Part shown: one piece after another, positions 49,842 through 58,215 of the stretch
Position numbering within the stretch: position 1 is the stretch's first letter
How the letters are laid out: each line of letters begins with the position of its first letter
Assembly (NCBI GenBank): GCA_963777565.1
Contig: CAVZQZ010000010.1
Span: 62,001 to 126,000 of the forward strand
Length of the DNA stretch: 64,000 bases
From: CALMEC01 sp963777565
GTDB lineage: Bacteria > Actinomycetota > Thermoleophilia > Miltoncostaeales > Miltoncostaeaceae
Direction: 5' to 3'
The notes under the pieces: model-generated
The model's database searches: none
What the model saw: the letters and a program-made list of their open reading frames with translations, nothing else
Told to the model about the DNA's origin: nothing
Translations under genes and position numbers: made by a program

Positions 49842-50980
49842 GACGTCTGATCACCTCACTCGCGCTCGCCCTCGTCGCGGCCGCGCCCGCGTTCGCCGCG
49901 CCCGTCGTGGCCATCCAAGACGACCAGATCTCGAACGACCCGACTCCCGAGACCATCGCGTACCGGGTGGCCCAGCTCGCGTCGACCGGCGCCAAGTGGA
50001 CCCGGGTGGACATCGACTGGAGCTACGTCGCCCCGACCCGGCCGGCCAACCCCGACGATCCCGACGACCCCGCCTACGACTGGTCACGGTACGACACGAT
50101 GCTGAGCGCGCTGCGCGACAGGGGCGTCGGCGTCATGATCACCCTTCTCGGGACACCGCCATGGGCGTCGACGACCGGAAAGTGGAACGCGGCCCCCCGG
50201 CCCGCGGACGGGGGAGCATTCGCAGGCGTGGTCGCCAAGCGCTACAGCGGATCGTGGCCGAAGAGGGGCGGCGGACTGCTTCCGGCCGTCCGCAGCCTCA
50301 GCCCTCGCAACGAGCCGAACATCGACCTGATGACCTCGCCCCAGTGCCGGCGCCTCGCGAACGGGCGCTGGGTGCCCGCGTCCCCGCAGGCATATGCGGC
50401 GCTGCTCCGCGCGGCCTACCCGAAGATCAAGTCCGCCAACCCGAAGGTGATCGTGGTCGCCGGCGAGACGGCCGCCGGAGACAACGGGGGCTGCCGCAAC
50501 GCGAGCACGACGATCGGGACCTTCGACTTCGTCAAGCTCCTCCACAAGGCGCTCGGCGGGGGCCGCAAGATGCCGTTCGACGCGTGGGCTCAGCACATGC
50601 ACCCGGTCGGGCCGCCCGACCGCGCCGCGTTCTTCCCGTCGTGGCGGACGATGCCGCAACTCACCGCGCTCGTGAACACGATGCACCCCAAGGGCAGGAT
50701 GCCGATCATCATCAGCGAAACCAGCTACGCGACGACGTACACCGCCTACCACCGCTACTTCGTCTCCGAGGCACAGCAGGCGGCGTACATCGACCTGACC
50801 TACAAGCTCGCCGGGCGCCAACCCCAGGTCGAGGTCGTGGTCTACTTCAACCTGCAGGACCACCGCGCCTGGAGCGCGGGCCTGTTCCGCGACGACTGGA
50901 CCGCCAAGCCGTCGCTCCAGGTGTTCCGCCGGCGCGCCACCGCGACACCCCTCTCGGCAAAGTGGGCGAGCCTCCCGTGA
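49838..50980 (+). CDS. Exported glycoside hydrolase-like (beta/alpha)8 protein
   Basis: A 380-aa exported protein (signal peptide 1-21, AAPAFA) with a clan A TIM barrel. It is a paralogue of the protein at 19456 (shared QDDQ, YxWSRYD, RGxxxxITLxGTPPWA, LQD). Here the nucleophile-like Glu294 is kept (IISETSYATT), but the acid/base motif is RNEPN (R157-N161) instead of WNEPN. It lies in a polysaccharide gene cluster, so it may trim or bind the product. Confidence 0.75.
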   Translation: MRRLITSLALALVAAAPAFAAPVVAIQDDQISNDPTPETIAYRVAQLASTGAKWTRVDIDWSYVAPTRPANPDDPDDPAYDWSRYDTMLSALRDRGVGVMITLLGTPPWASTTGKWNAAPRPADGGAFAGVVAKRYSGSWPKRGGGLLPAVRSLSPRNEPNIDLMTSPQCRRLANGRWVPASPQAYAALLRAAYPKIKSANPKVIVVAGETAAGDNGGCRNASTTIGTFDFVKLLHKALGGGRKMPFDAWAQHMHPVGPPDRAAFFPSWRTMPQLTALVNTMHPKGRMPIIISETSYATTYTAYHRYFVSEAQQAAYIDLTYKLAGRQPQVEVVVYFNLQDHRAWSAGLFRDDWTAKPSLQVFRRRATATPLSAKWASLP

Positions 50981-51723
50981 GCGAACGACTCGAGCACGTC
51001 CAGCGGTACTACGACCGCCTCGCGCCACGACTCGTCGCGGTCGAGGGGCGCAACTGGCATCTCCAGAGCCGGATCTCACTGGTGCTCGACACGATCGACC
51101 GGTACGCCCGTCGGGGAGGGCGGGTCCTCGACATCGGCTGCGGAACGGGGTTCCTGCTCGAGCGGCTCGCCGAGCGCGGCTTCTCCGGCATCGGCATCGA
51201 CCTGTCCCCGGAGTCGATCGAGATCACCCAGGGGCGGCTCGCGGAGCTTGGCGTCGCCGACCGTCTGAGCGCCGAGGTCGGGAGCGCCTATGAGCCACCG
51301 GAGGGCCCCTTCGATGTCGTCACCATCACCGACGTCCTCGAGCACCTGGAGGACCCCAGGGCATGTCTCGCCGCCGCCCGGGCCCGCCTGGCGCCCGGGG
51401 GCATCGTGGTCGTCTCCACGCCGAATCGCCACAGCCTCCACGGCGCCCGACGCTGGCTCTCCGAGCGGATCCCCGCGATCAAGGTGGATCTCGCCCCGAT
51501 CGACAACTGGCAGACGTGGGGCGACCTCGAGGCGCACGGGGCGGCGGCGGGCCTGGAGCCGGTGAGTCGCCGCGGGATCTTCTTCAGGCCGGGTGGACGA
51601 ATCGGGTCGCAGATCGGGCGCATCTACCGCCTCCGCGCTGCGCGCACGGCCGAGTTCGCGCTCTCGCGGACCCCGATCGGGCGGTTCGGCTTCTACATCT
51701 GCCTCGGGTACCGCGCACGCTGA
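50977..51723 (+). CDS. Class I SAM-dependent methyltransferase
   Basis: A 248-aa methyltransferase of the UbiG/Methyltransf_11 type: VLDIGCGTGFLLERLAERG (motif I), GIDLSPESIE, DVVTITDVLEHLEDP and APGGIVVVSTPN. In sugar clusters such enzymes methylate sugars or lipid carriers. GTG start overlapping the glycosidase-like gene stop. The next gene begins 16 bases later. Confidence 0.85.
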   Translation: MSERLEHVQRYYDRLAPRLVAVEGRNWHLQSRISLVLDTIDRYARRGGRVLDIGCGTGFLLERLAERGFSGIGIDLSPESIEITQGRLAELGVADRLSAEVGSAYEPPEGPFDVVTITDVLEHLEDPRACLAAARARLAPGGIVVVSTPNRHSLHGARRWLSERIPAIKVDLAPIDNWQTWGDLEAHGAAAGLEPVSRRGIFFRPGGRIGSQIGRIYRLRAARTAEFALSRTPIGRFGFYICLGYRAR

Positions 51724-51739
51724 CCGACGACTGCGGATC

Positions 51740-52759
51740 GTGAGCACATCCCGAATACGACCTCTCGTCGGGGTCGGCATGCTCGTGTTGTTCATCGTCG
51801 GGCTCGGCGTGTTCCTGGCGCCGTTCGCGTTCCCCACGCCCCCGCCGATCGTGACGGGCTTCCAGTCGACCCGGAACTTCAGCCCCAACGCCGACGGCTC
51901 GCGGGAGATCGCCCGGATCGCCGTCCGGCTCAACGAGGCGAGCGTCGTCACCGTGGAGATTCAGGATCGATCCGGCAAGCGCTGGAGGCGGCTCATCGAC
52001 GCACAGCGGCCCAAGGAGATGGTGCGCCTCGCCTGGGACGGGACGGACGACGCGGGCAACCCCGTGCCTGACGGCCGCTACGTCGTCAGCCTCAGAGCCC
52101 GTGCCGGCAAGAAGCGCTGGAACGCGAGCAAGGGGCTCGTGGTCGACCGGATCGCGCCGCCACTGGGCAACCTCGAAGTCCAGTCGGCGGCGCTCGCCGG
52201 CCCGGGCGACGGCGAGTGCCGCGTCGCGGCGACCGCGCTCGACCGGGGCGAGCTGTCCATCGAGGCGTCGCCATCCGCCGGCGCGGCCCCCGTTGCGCGC
52301 TTCGGCCCGAAGAACGTCGGCGCAGGAGAGACCGCGCTGTGGAACTGGGATGGAAAGCGCGCCGACGGAGGCCCGACCCCACCGGGCCTCTACACGATCC
52401 GCGCGACCCTCAGGGACGTCCCGAGGAACCGTTCCGAGCAATCCGTCACGTGCTGGGTCGGCCACCTCGTCGGGACCGCGATTCCCCCGCGGCCGACCCT
52501 CGGCGCCCGGGTGGGAATTCGCCTGCAGGACACCGCCGGCACCGCAATCCGGCCCTCGACCCGGGTCAGCGTGACCATTGCCAGGCGCGTGGGTGATCCG
52601 GGCAGCTCGACACGGGTCGTCGGGCGGCGCGTCGGTGCCCGTGTCAGTGGTCCGCTGGGCAGGGTGCGGATCCCCCTGCCGCGACGGATCCCGCCGGCGC
52701 GTCTCTGGCTGGTCGTCACCACCGACGGGAGCCGGGCCCTGATCCCGCTGCGTCCATGA
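51740..52759 (+). CDS. Membrane-anchored protein with FlgD-like Ig domains
   Basis: A 339-aa protein with one N-terminal helix (about 9-30) and an extracellular part. FSPNADGSREIARI followed by VRLNEASVVTVEIQDRSGKRWRRL and LAWDGTDDAGNPVPDGRYVV is a FlgD Ig-like domain; a second, weaker copy reads LWNWDGKRADGGPTPPGLYTIRA. Such domains act as spacers or assembly scaffolds. In Bacteroidetes the FxPNxDG form marks secreted surface proteins; its role here is unknown. GTG 51740. Confidence 0.75.
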   Translation: MSTSRIRPLVGVGMLVLFIVGLGVFLAPFAFPTPPPIVTGFQSTRNFSPNADGSREIARIAVRLNEASVVTVEIQDRSGKRWRRLIDAQRPKEMVRLAWDGTDDAGNPVPDGRYVVSLRARAGKKRWNASKGLVVDRIAPPLGNLEVQSAALAGPGDGECRVAATALDRGELSIEASPSAGAAPVARFGPKNVGAGETALWNWDGKRADGGPTPPGLYTIRATLRDVPRNRSEQSVTCWVGHLVGTAIPPRPTLGARVGIRLQDTAGTAIRPSTRVSVTIARRVGDPGSSTRVVGRRVGARVSGPLGRVRIPLPRRIPPARLWLVVTTDGSRALIPLRP

Positions 52760-54324
52760 CGACGGTCGAATCGTTCCAGGCCCTCGCCGCGGTGGGGGCG
52801 GCCGCGGGCATCGTCGGCATGCTGCTCCCAGGGTTGCGGGGGCGCGACGCCTCGGGCCGGCGAGCCGGTGCGCTCGCCATGACCGTGGCGGCATGGCTGC
52901 TCCTCGTAGGAAGCCTGGTATCCCGTGACGACCTTCACACGCTCTCGGACCACCTCCACGGCCCCGTCCGGATCACCGCGGCGACCGTCGCCGGGGTCGT
53001 CGCGATCCTGATCTCTCTGCTCGTCGTCCGCATCGTCCTCCGGCGACCCGTTGTGTGGCTCGTGCTGCTCGCGGTCGCGATGCCCATCCGGGTCCCCATC
53101 TCGTTCGGTGGCGCCAGGGACGGAAACCTGCTGCTGCCGCTCTACTGGGTGGTCGCAATCGGGCTCGTCGCGCTCGCCTGGGGTGCCGCGCGGGGGCGTC
53201 TCGACCCGCTGCTCGACCGATCCACGCCCTTGGATATCCCGATCGCCGCGTTCACGGCCTTCTCGCTGACCTCGATCCTATGGAGCGCCGACATCGAGGA
53301 GGCGACGGTCAAGGCCGTGTTCTTCTACATCCCGTTCGTGCTGCTCTACCGCGTACTGGTGGAGTGGTGGCCGCTGGTGGACAACCCCCTCCGCGCCGTG
53401 GCGGTGCCAACGATCGCACTGGCGACCGGAACGGCCATCCTCGCCCTCGGCCAGTACGCGACCCGGACGATCTGGTGGAACGACACCCTGAAGCAGGGCA
53501 ACGTCTACAACCGGTTCTTCCGGGCGAACGGGATCTTCTTCGACCCGAACATCCTGGGCCGCTACCTCATGATCGCCCTGCTGGCGGTCGTGGCATACGC
53601 CGTCGTCGCTCAGCGACCCCGGGACCTCACCATCCTCGGGGTCGTCGCGGCCGTGCTCGCCGCGGGACTCGTCGTGACCTTCTCCCGCTCCAGCGCGCTC
53701 GGCCTGATGGTCGGGCTCGCGCTGCTTGCGCTCCGCGCCTTCGGCTGGCGCCGGACGCTGCTCGTGGGCGCCGCCGTGCTCATCGTGATCGGCGGCCCGG
53801 CCGTCGCCCTCAACAGCAACGTCCGGGACAAGGTCACGTCGGTCCAGCGATTGGCCGGGGCCGGGGAGGGGCGGTTCCGCCTCGTGGAGGGCGGGATCGA
53901 CCTCTGGAAGACCGAGCCGGTCGCCGGCGTCGGATTGGGCGCCTTCTCCGAGCGGTACCAAGACACGCTGCCGCGGCGGCAGCAGCTTCGCACTCGGGTC
54001 GTCATCTCGCACACGGCGCCGGTCACCGTGCTCGCTGAGGTCGGCGCGATCGGGTTCGCGCTGTTCGTCGTGCTCTTCGGAGCGCTGGGGGTCGTGCTCT
54101 GGCGGTCCTCCCGCAAAGGTGAGCCCGAGGGGTGGGAGGAGTGGACCGTGCTCGCGATGATCACCGGGATCTTCGTGCACAGCCTGCTCTACTCGGCGCT
54201 CCTCGAGGACCCGTATCTCTGGGCCCTTGCCGCGGTGGGCGTCGCGATCGGGTCGCGGCGGGCCGTCGAGGCCCCCGACACGAACCGCACGCTGCCGGTC
54301 GTTGCCCCAGTCGGCGTGGGATAG
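52756..54324 (+). CDS. O-antigen ligase/polymerase family membrane protein (Wzy/WaaL-like)
   Basis: A 522-aa polytopic protein, about twelve helices. The Wzy_C-type segment includes NGIFFDPNILGRYLMIALL, VTFSRSSALGLMVGLALLALRAFG and the large loop with EGGIDLWKTEPVAGVGLGAFSERYQ plus a HTAPVTVLAEVGAIGFALFV stretch, typical for O-antigen polymerase/ligases. Polymerises or transfers lipid-linked sugar repeats outside. Start overlaps the upstream stop (ATGA). Confidence 0.83.
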   Translation: MTTVESFQALAAVGAAAGIVGMLLPGLRGRDASGRRAGALAMTVAAWLLLVGSLVSRDDLHTLSDHLHGPVRITAATVAGVVAILISLLVVRIVLRRPVVWLVLLAVAMPIRVPISFGGARDGNLLLPLYWVVAIGLVALAWGAARGRLDPLLDRSTPLDIPIAAFTAFSLTSILWSADIEEATVKAVFFYIPFVLLYRVLVEWWPLVDNPLRAVAVPTIALATGTAILALGQYATRTIWWNDTLKQGNVYNRFFRANGIFFDPNILGRYLMIALLAVVAYAVVAQRPRDLTILGVVAAVLAAGLVVTFSRSSALGLMVGLALLALRAFGWRRTLLVGAAVLIVIGGPAVALNSNVRDKVTSVQRLAGAGEGRFRLVEGGIDLWKTEPVAGVGLGAFSERYQDTLPRRQQLRTRVVISHTAPVTVLAEVGAIGFALFVVLFGALGVVLWRSSRKGEPEGWEEWTVLAMITGIFVHSLLYSALLEDPYLWALAAVGVAIGSRRAVEAPDTNRTLPVVAPVGVG

Positions 54325-54328
54325 CGGG

Positions 54329-55408
54329 GTGCTCGTGCTGCCCACCGCGCCGCTTCGGATCATGTGCCTGTCGAACATGTACCCGGGCCCGGGGGATCCG
54401 GACTACGGCGCGTTCGTGGAGTCGATGTGCGACGCGCTCGAGCGGGCGGGACACGAGGTCGAGCGCGTCGTCATTGCGAGCAGGGCCCACGGACCGCTCC
54501 AGACGCCGGCCAAGTACGCGGGACTGACCCGTCGCGCGCTCGCCCGAACCCGCGCGGTCGACGTGATCTACGCCCACTACCTCTTCCCGACGGGCGCCGT
54601 CGCGGCGGCGTGCGGTCGGCTCATGGGTCGACCGTGGGTGGTCACCGCGCACGGCCGTGACGTGCGCAACCTCCAGAACCCGCGCATCCGCCGGCTGACC
54701 GAGGCGGCGCTCACTGGGGCCTCGTCGGTGATCTGCGTGAGCCGCTACCTCGCTGGGGAGCTGCGATCGTCCGGTGTCGCGCTGCCACCGGTGCACATCG
54801 CGAACATGGGCGTCGACCTCCGACGGTTCCGGCCCGCCAGCCGGGGAGACGCGCGGGCACGCCTGGGGCTCGGCGGCGGACCGATGGTGCTCGCCGTGGG
54901 TGGTCTGAACGAGCGCAAGAACCCACTCCGGCTTCTCCAGGCCTTTCACCTGATTCGCGATGCCCACCCGGACGCGACGCTCGCATTCGTCGGCGGCGGA
55001 CCGCTCGCCGGCTCGCTTCGCAGCGGTGCCACCCGACTCGGCCTCGCCAGTGCGGTCGTCATGCCGGGCGCGGTGGCGAACGCGGCGGTGGCGGATTGGA
55101 TGGCAGCGGCCGACGTGCTCGCGATCCCGAGCCTCGTCGAGCCGCTCGGCGTCGTCGCGCTCGAGGCGATGGCGAGTGGACGTCCGGTCGCGGCAACCCG
55201 AATCGGTGGCACCGCCGAAGTGGTTGGGCGGGCGGGGACGCTGGTGGATCCACTGGATCCACGCTCCATCGCGTCAGGTGTGCTCGCGCTCCTCGCCGAC
55301 CCGCCGTCCGTCGAGACCTGTCTGACGGCGGCCGCCGCGCAGAGCGTGGACCGCCAGGCCCGGCGTGTCGGCGAGGTCCTCGCCGCCGCCGCCGGGCGCG
55401 TCACCTGA
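54329..55408 (+). CDS. Family 4 glycosyltransferase
   Basis: A GT4 retaining glycosyltransferase of about 359 aa with a GT-B fold: IMCLSNMYPGPGDPDYGAFVESM, VITAHGRDVRNL-like VVTAHGRD, ICVSRYLAGEL, VGGLNERKNPLRLLQAF, and the donor site PSLVEPLGVVALEAMASGRPVAAT (E7E motif). GTG 54329 is a guess; GTG 54335 or ATG 54362 (directly before CLSNMYPG) are equally possible. Last gene of the first polysaccharide run. Confidence 0.82.
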   Translation: MLVLPTAPLRIMCLSNMYPGPGDPDYGAFVESMCDALERAGHEVERVVIASRAHGPLQTPAKYAGLTRRALARTRAVDVIYAHYLFPTGAVAAACGRLMGRPWVVTAHGRDVRNLQNPRIRRLTEAALTGASSVICVSRYLAGELRSSGVALPPVHIANMGVDLRRFRPASRGDARARLGLGGGPMVLAVGGLNERKNPLRLLQAFHLIRDAHPDATLAFVGGGPLAGSLRSGATRLGLASAVVMPGAVANAAVADWMAAADVLAIPSLVEPLGVVALEAMASGRPVAATRIGGTAEVVGRAGTLVDPLDPRSIASGVLALLADPPSVETCLTAAAAQSVDRQARRVGEVLAAAAGRVT

Positions 55409-55412
55409 CCGA

Positions 55413-55438
55413 GCGGCGCCGTCAGACGACGGCGCCGC
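55413..55438. terminator. Hairpin between convergent GT4 and GGDEF genes
   Basis: GCGGCGCCGTC (55413-55423) and GACGGCGCCGC (55428-55438): perfect 11-bp stem, loop AGAC. It starts 4 bases after the GT4 stop and covers the opposing stop codon; likely bidirectional. Confidence 0.65.
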
Positions 55439-58070
55439 GCGCGTCCGTGAGCCGCAGGCGACCCTCGGTGAAGAGCCGCTGCAGGGCGTCGACGGTCTCG
55501 GGGGCGAACTGCCCGCCCGAACATCGCTCGACCTCGGCGAGGGCCTCGAGCGGATCGCGCGGGGTGCCGTACACCCGCACGCTCGTCATCGCGTCCCACG
55601 CGTCCGCGACCGCCAGGATGCGCGCGCCGGGCGTGATCTCGTCCCCATCTAGCCGGTCGGGGTACCCCCCGCCGTCCCAGTGCTCGTGGTGGCCCCGAAC
55701 CCAGGCGACCTGCTCGCGGGTCAGGACGTCGGACACGATCTCGGCGCCCAGCGCCGCATGCATCTCGACGAGCCTGCGCTCGTCGGGCGTGAGGAGGTCC
55801 GGCTTGAACAGCAACGCGTCCGGGACGCCGATCTTGCCCACGTCGTGCAGCAAGGCCGCCTCTTCGAGGAGCATCAGCCGCTCCTGGCTCCATCCGAGGT
55901 TGGACCCGAGGCGCACCGCCACCGCCGCGACCCGCTCGGCGTGACGAGCGGTGGAGGGGTCCTTCGCGTCGACCGCTCGCGCGAGCGCCCGCAGCGCGGT
56001 CACGCCCTGGCTGCGCGCGAGGCGCTCCGCACGTTCCGCCGCCGAGAGCTCCTGCACGACCTCCGGCGAGTAGCGCAACGTGACGTTGCGGCCGTTCGCC
56101 TTGGCCCAGTAGAGCGCCCCGTCCGCGAGACGGAGCATCGCCGGGGCGTCGGGCGCCTGGGTGAGGTCGGCGACCCCCGCCGATGCCGTCACGTACCCCA
56201 CGCCACCCGCGAACGGGCTGGCCGCCACTGCGCGTCGCGCCCGTTCGGCGGCCCGCCACGCGTTGATGCCGTCGCTGCCCGGAAGGATCCATGCGAACTC
56301 CTCGCCGCCCACGCGCGCGACGAGCTCACCGAAGCGGGCCTCGCCCGCGAGTCGTCGCGCCGCCTCGGCGAGCACGTCGTCCCCGACTTGGTGGCCGAAC
56401 GCGTCGTTGACGTCCTTGAAGCGGTCGAGGTCGAACACCACCAGGGCGAGCTCGCCGTCCTCGGCGCGGGCGCGGGCCACCTCGGCCTCGAGCCGCTCGT
56501 GGAAGCTGCGGTGGTTCGCCAGGCCGGTCAGGGGGTCCGTCGCGGCCTGGCTCGCGAGCCGTGCACGCGCGTCGGCGTTCGCGACGGTCAGGCCGACGAG
56601 CTCGGCGAAGCGCGCGAGCCGATCCTCGGCGCCGACGGGGAGCCCCTGCTCGCGGATGGTGAGCGCGACGACCGCGCCCCAGCGAATCGCGCCGACCTGC
56701 ACCGGCGCCGCGACCCCGCCCCGGAAGCCGTGCCCCACGAGGAGCCCCGCCGTCTTCTCGTCGATCGTCCTGAGGTCGTCGACACGCGCCGGGCGCCCGG
56801 TCCGGTGCACGCGGGCGAGCGGGGCGCCGCCGTCGAGCGGAATCCGGGCCGGTGGCCGCTCGGCGGACGACTCCGGTGCGACCCAGACCCCGACGTCGAC
56901 GGCGCGCTCGCCGATCGCGTCGAAGCGGCTCACGACCCCCACCTCGACGCCGAGCAGGAGCGCCACCTCCTTCGCGACCAGGTCGAACACCTCGCCAGGC
57001 TCGGCACCGCTGGCGACCACAGTCGCCACGCGGCGGAGCACCTCCTGCTCCACCGCCAGCTCCCGTACCTCCGTCTCGGCGCGCCGCCGGTCGCTCACGT
57101 CCTTGAGGACGTGGACATGCCCGCCCGCCGCATGGCCGGAGGCCAGCAGCGACGAGGTGAGGATCACCGATCGCAGCTCGCCGGAGGCGTCGGTGAGCTC
57201 GAGGTCGACCTCGCCCTCGAAGCCTCCTGGGAGGAACTCGGCCCAGGGCGGCTGCGCGCCGACGAGCTGGGCGGCCGGGGCGCCGGTCACCGCGGACAGC
57301 TGCTCGTTGACGTCGACGATCACCCCGTCGCGATCGAGCACGGCGAGGCCGTCCTGCACCGATCCGATGACGGCCGCGGTGGCGTCGCGCTCCGCGGCGA
57401 TCTCGGCGACGGCGGCGCGGCGCGCGCGGTCGATCGCGAGCCACAGCACGATCCCCACGACCACCAGCACCGCCACCAGCAGCCCGAGGAGCGTGACGAG
57501 TCGCGCGACCATCCGGTCGTCCGACCGGACCTGGGCGTCGATGCCGCCGTCGATCTGGCTGAGCCACCCCGTCATGCCTGCCTCGAAGCGCTCCGCCGCC
57601 ACGTCCGTCCGCGCGATGAGCGCCCCTTCCCGGGTGGACCCCGGCGCGACCCCGCCGGCCTCGGCCTTCGTGAGGGCCGACTCCAGATCCTTCGCGTTCG
57701 CGGTGACCGCCGCGATGGCGGCTTGCTCGTTCGGCTGCGCGCGGCGGACCGAGACGAGCGCCTGCAGCTTCCCGTTCGCCGCGGTGAGCTGCTGCCGGGC
57801 CTCCGCCTGGAGCTCCGGGTTGCCGGTCGCCAGCCCGCGCCAGAACGTCATGTGTGCCACGCGGACGTCGTCGCGCAGGGCCACGAGGCTGTCGCGTGCC
57901 GCGTTCACGCGGTCCTGACCGCTGCCGGTGGAGAGCACGTTGCGACCCATGACGATCGAGGTCGCGACGATGGCGATCGCGACGGCGATCACGGTGGCGA
58001 ACTGGAGCCGCTGGAGCAGGCGGATCCGGTCGGATCCGGGACCCCTGGTCGGGGGGACGTCGGCGCTCAC
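55422..58070 (-). CDS. PAS-GAF-GGDEF-HD-GYP protein, cyclic di-GMP synthesis and breakdown
   Basis: An 882-aa protein. Two helices (about 24-42 and 188-212) flank an extracytoplasmic four-helix sensor; then PAS (about 235-330), GAF (about 345-500), GGDEF (about 510-670) and HD-GYP (about 690-865). The cyclase has GGEEF, an active variant, preceded by FDLDRFKDVND. The phosphodiesterase has HDVGKIGVPD (H742-D743), HHEHWDGGGYP (GYP 802-804). Both halves look intact, so it can make and degrade c-di-GMP. It lies opposite to and between two polysaccharide runs. A 21-codon leaderless ORF overlaps its GTG start. Confidence 0.93.
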   Translation of the reverse strand: MSADVPPTRGPGSDRIRLLQRLQFATVIAVAIAIVATSIVMGRNVLSTGSGQDRVNAARDSLVALRDDVRVAHMTFWRGLATGNPELQAEARQQLTAANGKLQALVSVRRAQPNEQAAIAAVTANAKDLESALTKAEAGGVAPGSTREGALIARTDVAAERFEAGMTGWLSQIDGGIDAQVRSDDRMVARLVTLLGLLVAVLVVVGIVLWLAIDRARRAAVAEIAAERDATAAVIGSVQDGLAVLDRDGVIVDVNEQLSAVTGAPAAQLVGAQPPWAEFLPGGFEGEVDLELTDASGELRSVILTSSLLASGHAAGGHVHVLKDVSDRRRAETEVRELAVEQEVLRRVATVVASGAEPGEVFDLVAKEVALLLGVEVGVVSRFDAIGERAVDVGVWVAPESSAERPPARIPLDGGAPLARVHRTGRPARVDDLRTIDEKTAGLLVGHGFRGGVAAPVQVGAIRWGAVVALTIREQGLPVGAEDRLARFAELVGLTVANADARARLASQAATDPLTGLANHRSFHERLEAEVARARAEDGELALVVFDLDRFKDVNDAFGHQVGDDVLAEAARRLAGEARFGELVARVGGEEFAWILPGSDGINAWRAAERARRAVAASPFAGGVGYVTASAGVADLTQAPDAPAMLRLADGALYWAKANGRNVTLRYSPEVVQELSAAERAERLARSQGVTALRALARAVDAKDPSTARHAERVAAVAVRLGSNLGWSQERLMLLEEAALLHDVGKIGVPDALLFKPDLLTPDERRLVEMHAALGAEIVSDVLTREQVAWVRGHHEHWDGGGYPDRLDGDEITPGARILAVADAWDAMTSVRVYGTPRDPLEALAEVERCSGGQFAPETVDALQRLFTEGRLRLTDARGAVV

Positions 58071-58132
58071 GGCACCTGCCTGGGCGGGCGGCGGGCGGGC
58101 TCACGAGGGGCGTGCTCGGGCCGTTCGGACAT
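58067..58132 (-). CDS. Leaderless 21-codon ORF coupled to the GGDEF/HD-GYP gene
   Basis: Starts at ATG 58132, exactly 6 bases after a TATGTT -10 box, and stops at TGA overlapping the GTG of the downstream gene (GTGA). The peptide (MSERPEHAPREPA, then Arg/Pro-rich) has six prolines including PP, which can slow ribosomes. Translation of the large gene probably depends on termination here, since no ribosome site is seen before GTG 58070. Confidence 0.5.
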   Translation of the reverse strand: MSERPEHAPREPARRPPRQVP

Positions 58133-58138
58133 CCGACA

Positions 58139-58144
58139 AACATA
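58139..58144 (-). promoter_or_regulatory. -10 box of the GGDEF/HD-GYP transcript
   Basis: TATGTT on the minus strand; start expected on the ATG at 58132. Confidence 0.5.
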
Positions 58145-58200
58145 TCCAAGGTTCGTGGTCTTCGGAACGGGCCCGGGGCGGCTCCGGGGTCGCCCGCTGC

Positions 58201-58206
58201 TACCCT
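58201..58206 (+). promoter_or_regulatory. -10 box of the second polysaccharide run
   Basis: TACCCT, 9 bases before ATG 58216. Confidence 0.5.
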
Positions 58207-58215
58207 CCGGGCCCG

